Part shown: positions 61,090 through 64,000 of the stretch, in pieces | How positions within the stretch are numbered: the first letter of the stretch is position 1 | How the letters are laid out: each line of letters begins with the position of its first letter | Origin: Clostridia bacterium | GTDB lineage: Bacteria > Bacillota > Clostridia > Oscillospirales > CAG-272 | Assembly: GCA_017462035.1 (NCBI GenBank) | Contig: JAFTRY010000034.1 | Location: 20,462 to 84,461 of the forward strand | Length of the DNA: 64,000 nt | Direction: 5' to 3' | Program-made: the position numbers and the translations under genes | Notes under the pieces: generated by a model | Databases searched by the model: none | The model's input: only the letters and a program-made list of their open reading frames with translations | What the model was told of the DNA's origin: nothing

Positions 61090-61153
61090 AAAATGAGTTT
61101 ATATGCATAGGACATTCTATGCAAACAGAAAATAATTTCGGAGGTATATAAAA

Positions 61154-61711
61154 ATGGTTGTAGCAGGAGATTTTAAGAACGGCATTACCTTTGACATGGA
61201 CGGAAGTGTTTATCAGGTAGTTGAGTTCCAGCACGTAAAGCCCGGTAAGGGAGCTGCGTTCGTTCGCACCAAGATCAAGAACGTGATCACCGGTTCCGTA
61301 ATTGAGAGAACCTTCAGCCCCACGGATAAGTTCGAGAACGCTTACATCGAAAGAAAGGAAATGCAGTATTCCTACAACGACGGCGATCTGTACTACTTTA
61401 TGGATATGGAAACCTTTGATATGTTGCCTCTCAACAGTGACAAGCTGCCCGAGAGCTTCCAGTTCGTAAAGGAAGAGATGATGTGTAAGATTATTTCCTA
61501 CAAGGGCAACGTGTTCGGCGTTGAGCCTCCCACGTTCGTAGAGCTGGCAGTAACCCAGACTGATCCCGGCTTCGCAGGAAATACCGCTACCAACACCCTC
61601 AAGCCCGCAACTCTTGAGACCGGTGCCGTGATCAAGGTTCCGCTCTTCATTAACGAGGGCGAGGTTCTGAAGATCGATACCAGAACCGGCGAGTATCTGT
61701 CTCGTGCGTGA
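61154..61711 (+). CDS. efp: Translation elongation factor P
   Basis: A 185-residue factor that rescues ribosomes stalled at polyproline. Three beta-barrel domains are covered; the tip loop is K-P-G-K-G-A-A-F with Lys32, the usual modification position. C-terminal signature: [26 protein letters not shown] precedes the ATG. The next gene starts 16 nt downstream. Confidence 0.96.
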   Translation: MVVAGDFKNGITFDMDGSVYQVVEFQHVKPGKGAAFVRTKIKNVITGSVIERTFSPTDKFENAYIERKEMQYSYNDGDLYYFMDMETFDMLPLNSDKLPESFQFVKEEMMCKIISYKGNVFGVEPPTFVELAVTQTDPGFAGNTATNTLKPATLETGAVIKVPLFINEGEVLKIDTRTGEYLSRA

Positions 61712-61727
61712 TCGGAGGAAGAGAGAT

Positions 61728-62189
61728 ATGATGACTTTGACCGAAAAGGCTTCTTACCTAAAGGGAATGGCAGACGGCATGGAGCTGGATCAGAAGTCCA
61801 AGGAGGGCAAGCTGATCGGTGCCTTGATCGACCTGGTGTCCGAGATGGCAGAGGAGATTGCCGAAATGGCAGAGGATATGGAAACCCTCAATGATTACGT
61901 TGAGGAGTTGGATGAGGATCTTGGCGGCGTGGAGGAGCTTCTCTACGATGACGAGTGTGATTGCTGTGATGAGGATGATGAGCTTGAATGCGACGGCAAT
62001 TGCGATTGCTGTGACGAGGATTGCGAGCTGAATGAGGAGGACTACTTCGAGGTAGAGTGCCCCTCTTGCGGTGATACGATCTGCTTTGACAGTACCATCG
62101 ATCCCGAGGAACTGGTTTGCCCCGCCTGCGGTGAGAAATTCGAGTGCCTGGTTTCCGAAGAGGATCTGAAGGCATTGGATGCGGAATGA
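61728..62189 (+). CDS. CD1247 N-terminal domain protein with acidic Cys-rich middle and zinc ribbon
   Basis: A 153-residue protein. The N-terminal 70 residues (Y-L-K-G-M-A-D-G, S-K-E-G-K-L-I, acidic helix ending Y-V-E-E-L-D-E-D-L) match clostridial proteins named after CD1247. The middle is extremely acidic with Cys pairs (C-D-C-C-D-E-D twice). The end is a zinc ribbon with C-P-S-C and C-P-A-C. The function is unknown. GGAGGA eight bases before ATG 61728 sets the start; ATG 61731 is equivalent. It is co-transcribed with efp. Confidence 0.75.
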   Translation: MMTLTEKASYLKGMADGMELDQKSKEGKLIGALIDLVSEMAEEIAEMAEDMETLNDYVEELDEDLGGVEELLYDDECDCCDEDDELECDGNCDCCDEDCELNEEDYFEVECPSCGDTICFDSTIDPEELVCPACGEKFECLVSEEDLKALDAE

Positions 62190-62215
62190 TCAGAAGTATA
62201 TAAGCAAGATTAAAG

Positions 62216-62244
62216 GGTCTGCTCCTGTTGGGGCGGACCTTCTT
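62216..62244 (+). terminator. Hairpin after the efp operon
   Basis: GGGTCTGCTCC pairs with GGGGCGGACC allowing wobble and one bulge. The U tract is poor, so termination is uncertain. Confidence 0.4.
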
Positions 62245-62299
62245 GCGTTTCAAGCTGTGGCAAGCAAAATGAAAAAACTAAAAAAATTCAAAAAAACTA

Positions 62300-62328
62300 T
62301 TGACAGGGATTGACAAAGATGATATAAT
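62300..62328 (+). promoter_or_regulatory. Consensus promoter of rpmG-secE-nusG-rplK
   Basis: TTGACA at 62300-62305, 17-bp spacer, TATAAT at 62323-62328. The 140-nt leader begins with CTAC-N8-GTAG followed by seven T (about 62334-62358), a possible attenuator. Confidence 0.85.
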
Positions 62329-62475
62329 AGTTCTACCTCTGCGAGTAGGCTTTTTTTGTTGCCCGGATTTGCGCCATGCCGAAAGGCTCCGGACAAGACC
62401 TGCCCGATGAGGGAGGTACACAGATGTTCTCTTGTTGAGAATATCGAATAATTTAAAATGGGAGGTGCCGCTAAT

Positions 62476-62637
62476 ATGGCTAATGATGCAAGAGTCAAAA
62501 TCACTCTGGTATGCACTGAGTGCAAGCAGAGAAACTACGACACGAAGAAAAACAAGAAGAATGACCCTGACAGACTTGAGCTGAAGAAGTACTGTAGGTT
62601 CTGCCGCAAGCACACTCTTCACAAAGAATCCAAATAA
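62476..62637 (+). CDS. rpmG: Ribosomal protein bL33, zinc form
   Basis: A 53-residue L33 with Cys pairs C-T-E-C (13-16) and C-R-F-C (40-43), the zinc form. The core is [21 protein letters not shown] and the end [20 protein letters not shown] nine bases before ATG 62476. It heads the secE-nusG cluster as in other Firmicutes. Confidence 0.96.
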   Translation: MANDARVKITLVCTECKQRNYDTKKNKKNDPDRLELKKYCRFCRKHTLHKESK

Positions 62638-62656
62638 TTCTGGGAGGAGAGAAAAG

Positions 62657-62911
62657 ATGGCAGATAAGGAAAAGAAGGTCGCTGTGACCGAGAGCAAGCC
62701 TCAGAAGCCCGAAAAGAAAAAGGGCAGACTGAAGGAAGCTTGGCGCGGTTTCAAAAGCGAAGTAAAGAAAATCGTCTGGCCCTCGTGGAAGCAAGTGCTC
62801 AAGAATACTTTTGTTGTACTCGTCGTCGTGGTGATCTGTGCGATTATAATCGGTGCGCTTGACTATGCTTTTTCCCAGGGAGTTATCGCGTTGACGAAGC
62901 TCTTTACCTAA
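62657..62911 (+). CDS. secE: Protein translocase subunit SecE
   Basis: An 84-residue SecE: a lysine-rich start, the conserved F-K-S-E-V-K-K-I-V-W-P-S-W-K-Q-V amphipathic helix and one membrane segment. It clamps SecY in the Sec channel. GGAGGAG precedes the ATG. Confidence 0.95.
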   Translation: MADKEKKVAVTESKPQKPEKKKGRLKEAWRGFKSEVKKIVWPSWKQVLKNTFVVLVVVVICAIIIGALDYAFSQGVIALTKLFT

Positions 62912-62923
62912 AGAGGAGTTGTC

Positions 62924-63460
62924 ATGAGTGATATCAATGAAATGAATGTCGGAACGAGATGGTACGTGGCGCACACTTATTCCGGATATGAAAACAAGGT
63001 AAAGGCAAGCCTTGAGAAAATTATTGAAAACCGAGGGCTGGGACACCTGTTCTTCGATATCCGCATTCCTGTGGAGACGGTCATCGAGAAAAACGGTGAC
63101 GTGGAAAAGGAAGTGGAATCCAAGATCTTCCCCTGTTACGTTCTGATCAAGATGATCATGACGGAGGAGAGCTGGCATGCGGTTCGCAATATTACCGGCG
63201 TGACGGGCTTTGTAGGTCCCGGATCCCGCCCCACTCCCTTGAGTGACGCGGAGGTAGAAGCGCTGAATATTGAAACGAAGCGCGTAGAGCTGAAGGTGAA
63301 GGTCGGAGACAGCGTCGTTGTAAGCGAAGGCTTGTTCGAGGGTTATACCGGAACGGTTCAGTCGGTTTCTGAGGATTTGAAGAAAATTACGGTGCTCATC
63401 AAGCGTGGACGCCGCGATATGCCTGTTGAGCTGGACGCAAGTATCGTTAAGCTCGCTTAA
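62924..63460 (+). CDS. nusG: Transcription factor NusG
   Basis: A 178-residue factor. NGN domain begins W-Y-V-A-H-T-Y-S-G-Y-E-N-K-V; V-T-G-F-V-G is in place; the C-terminal KOW is G-D-S-V-V-V-x-x-G-L-F-E-G-Y-T-G-T-V. It controls pausing and couples transcription with translation or Rho. AGAGGAG precedes the ATG, 12 nt after secE. Confidence 0.96.
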   Translation: MSDINEMNVGTRWYVAHTYSGYENKVKASLEKIIENRGLGHLFFDIRIPVETVIEKNGDVEKEVESKIFPCYVLIKMIMTEESWHAVRNITGVTGFVGPGSRPTPLSDAEVEALNIETKRVELKVKVGDSVVVSEGLFEGYTGTVQSVSEDLKKITVLIKRGRRDMPVELDASIVKLA

Positions 63461-63508
63461 CGTGACATAAAGTCACGGTGGGAGGGAGAAAAATTTTTGA
63501 ATTCTCCC
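63461..63508 (+). promoter_or_regulatory. Hairpins in the nusG-rplK interval
   Basis: CGTGAC-ATAAA-GTCACG (63461-63477) is a perfect stem. A second A/T-rich stem with GGGAG (from 63484) and CTCCC (63504-63508) follows. L1 represses rplKA translation in other bacteria; whether these hairpins take part is unknown. Confidence 0.35.
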
Positions 63509-63539
63509 GTATATTGACCACATTTGGAGGTAAAAGAAA

Positions 63540-63965
63540 ATGGCAAAGAAAGTTATGGGTTATATCAAGCTGCAGTTGCCTGCCGGAAAGGCTACTCCGC
63601 AGCCTCCCGTAGGACCGGCACTCGGTCAGTACGGTGTTGCAATTCCTGTATTCACAAAGGAATTCAACGAAAGAACAAAGAATGACATGGGTCTGATCAT
63701 TCCCGTTGTTATTACGGTTTACGCAGACCGTTCCTTCACGTTTATCACCAAGACTCCTCCCGCACCCGTTCTGATCAAGAAGGCTGCCGGAATCGAGTCC
63801 GGATCCGCGAAGCCGAACAAGACCAAGGTGGCAAAGATCACCTCTGAGCAGGTTCGCAAGATCGCGGAGACCAAGATGCCCGACCTCAACGCGGCAAACA
63901 TCGACACCGCAATGAGCATGATCGCAGGAACTGCACGCAGCATGGGCGTTGTGGTTGAGGACTAA
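63540..63965 (+). CDS. rplK: Ribosomal protein uL11
   Basis: A 141-residue L11 with [21 protein letters not shown] and the C-terminal rRNA-binding domain ending A-G-T-A-R-S-M-G-V. It forms the GTPase-associated centre. GGAGGT precedes the ATG. Confidence 0.97.
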   Translation: MAKKVMGYIKLQLPAGKATPQPPVGPALGQYGVAIPVFTKEFNERTKNDMGLIIPVVITVYADRSFTFITKTPPAPVLIKKAAGIESGSAKPNKTKVAKITSEQVRKIAETKMPDLNAANIDTAMSMIAGTARSMGVVVED

Positions 63966-63979
63966 GGAGGAGACTGAAA

Positions 63980-64000
63980 ATGGGAAAGAAATATACAGAC
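63980..64000 (+). CDS. rplA: Ribosomal protein uL1, first seven codons
   Basis: AAGGAGGAG is followed by ATG 63980 and M-G-K-K-Y-T-D, the standard L1 N-terminus, immediately after rplK. The gene continues beyond the window. Confidence 0.88.

Larger units (their letters stand above)
60703..61153. other. Gene-free region between yicC and efp
   Basis: This 451-bp, mostly A/T-rich stretch contains the leftward operon promoter (60762-60790), the rightward efp promoter (61061-61089), a leader hairpin (61104-61123) and a conspicuous GC-rich island at about 60895-61015. The island has nested inverted pairs (GGCGT 60903-60907 with ACGCC 60984-60988; CCTCAC 60918-60923 with GTGAGG 60969-60974) and a direct repeat TTTTTTGCCC. 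No protein is credible; a structured RNA is possible. Confidence 0.5.

Overview
The window is a chromosomal segment of a spore-forming member of the Bacillota, most likely class Clostridia and probably gut-associated. The spore evidence is direct: spoIIGA-sigE, ylbJ, yqfC-yqfD and a 25-codon spoVM. Housekeeping gene orders are also clostridial (yqfD-phoH-ybeY-era-recO-mutS2; remA-gmk-rpoZ-priA-def-fmt-...-rsmB-rlmN-...-rsgA-thiN-...-spoVM; rpmG-secE-nusG-rplK-rplA). Most promoters read as TTGACA-N17-TATAAT. Ribosome sites are strong GGAGG types. L31, L32 and L33 are all zinc-cysteine forms. There are no tRNA or rRNA genes, no CRISPR array, no complete insertion sequence and no phage genes.

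Layout. 1-202: 3' end of an RNase HI gene. 301-3448: a promoter, a roughly 185-nt leader and a three-gene ABC importer. 3547-5815: a sugar 1-kinase of the NahK type divergent from an AraC regulator. 5842-7979: spoIIGA-sigE behind a promoter that looks Spo0A-dependent, then rpmE. 8004-11853: hflX, a palindromic repeat element, a YigZ-family gene and a lipoprotein. 11890-20078: ylbJ divergent from the yqfC-yqfD-phoH-ybeY-era-recO-mutS2 run. 20200-24469: a PRPP synthetase, a secreted anchored phosphoesterase and malQ. 24671-30553: an XRE-TPR regulator, a zinc-ribbon membrane protein, a large MacB-like ABC protein, radC and a DUF378 protein. 30692-34710: an XRE DNA-binding domain fused to phosphoglucosamine mutase, a DHHW protein and nnrD. 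34864-39162: DUF177-rpmF, a lipoprotein, a HAD phosphatase, ymdB, mini-RNase III and a cyclophilin. 39175-44628: a GH2 glycosidase, its likely AraC regulator, and a large glycosidase gene broken by four frameshifts. 44683-46911: a YgiQ radical-SAM protein and spoVM. 47050-60790: an inactive-looking glutamine amidotransferase homologue, then a long leftward operon from yicC down to thiN. 61061-64000: efp, a CD1247-type zinc protein, and rpmG-secE-nusG-rplK-rplA.

How it fits together. The window combines translation and ribosome maturation genes with sporulation genes and a small host- or plant-glycan module (NahK-like kinase, GH2, decayed glycosidase, MalQ, two AraC regulators). Sporulation control is visible in the DNA. 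Tandem Spo0A-like boxes lie one helical turn apart upstream of spoIIGA and of the second araC gene. Sigma-E-like promoters precede ylbJ and spoVM.

The least ordinary items are: the HTH-GlmM fusion with a palindrome just downstream of its promoter; a PASTA membrane protein that has no kinase domain but sits where prkC normally lies, with the prpC phosphatase also absent; a class II amidotransferase homologue whose catalytic Cys is Ser, next to spoVM; and the palindromic repeat element after hflX. No wholly new multi-gene system could be shown from sequence alone.
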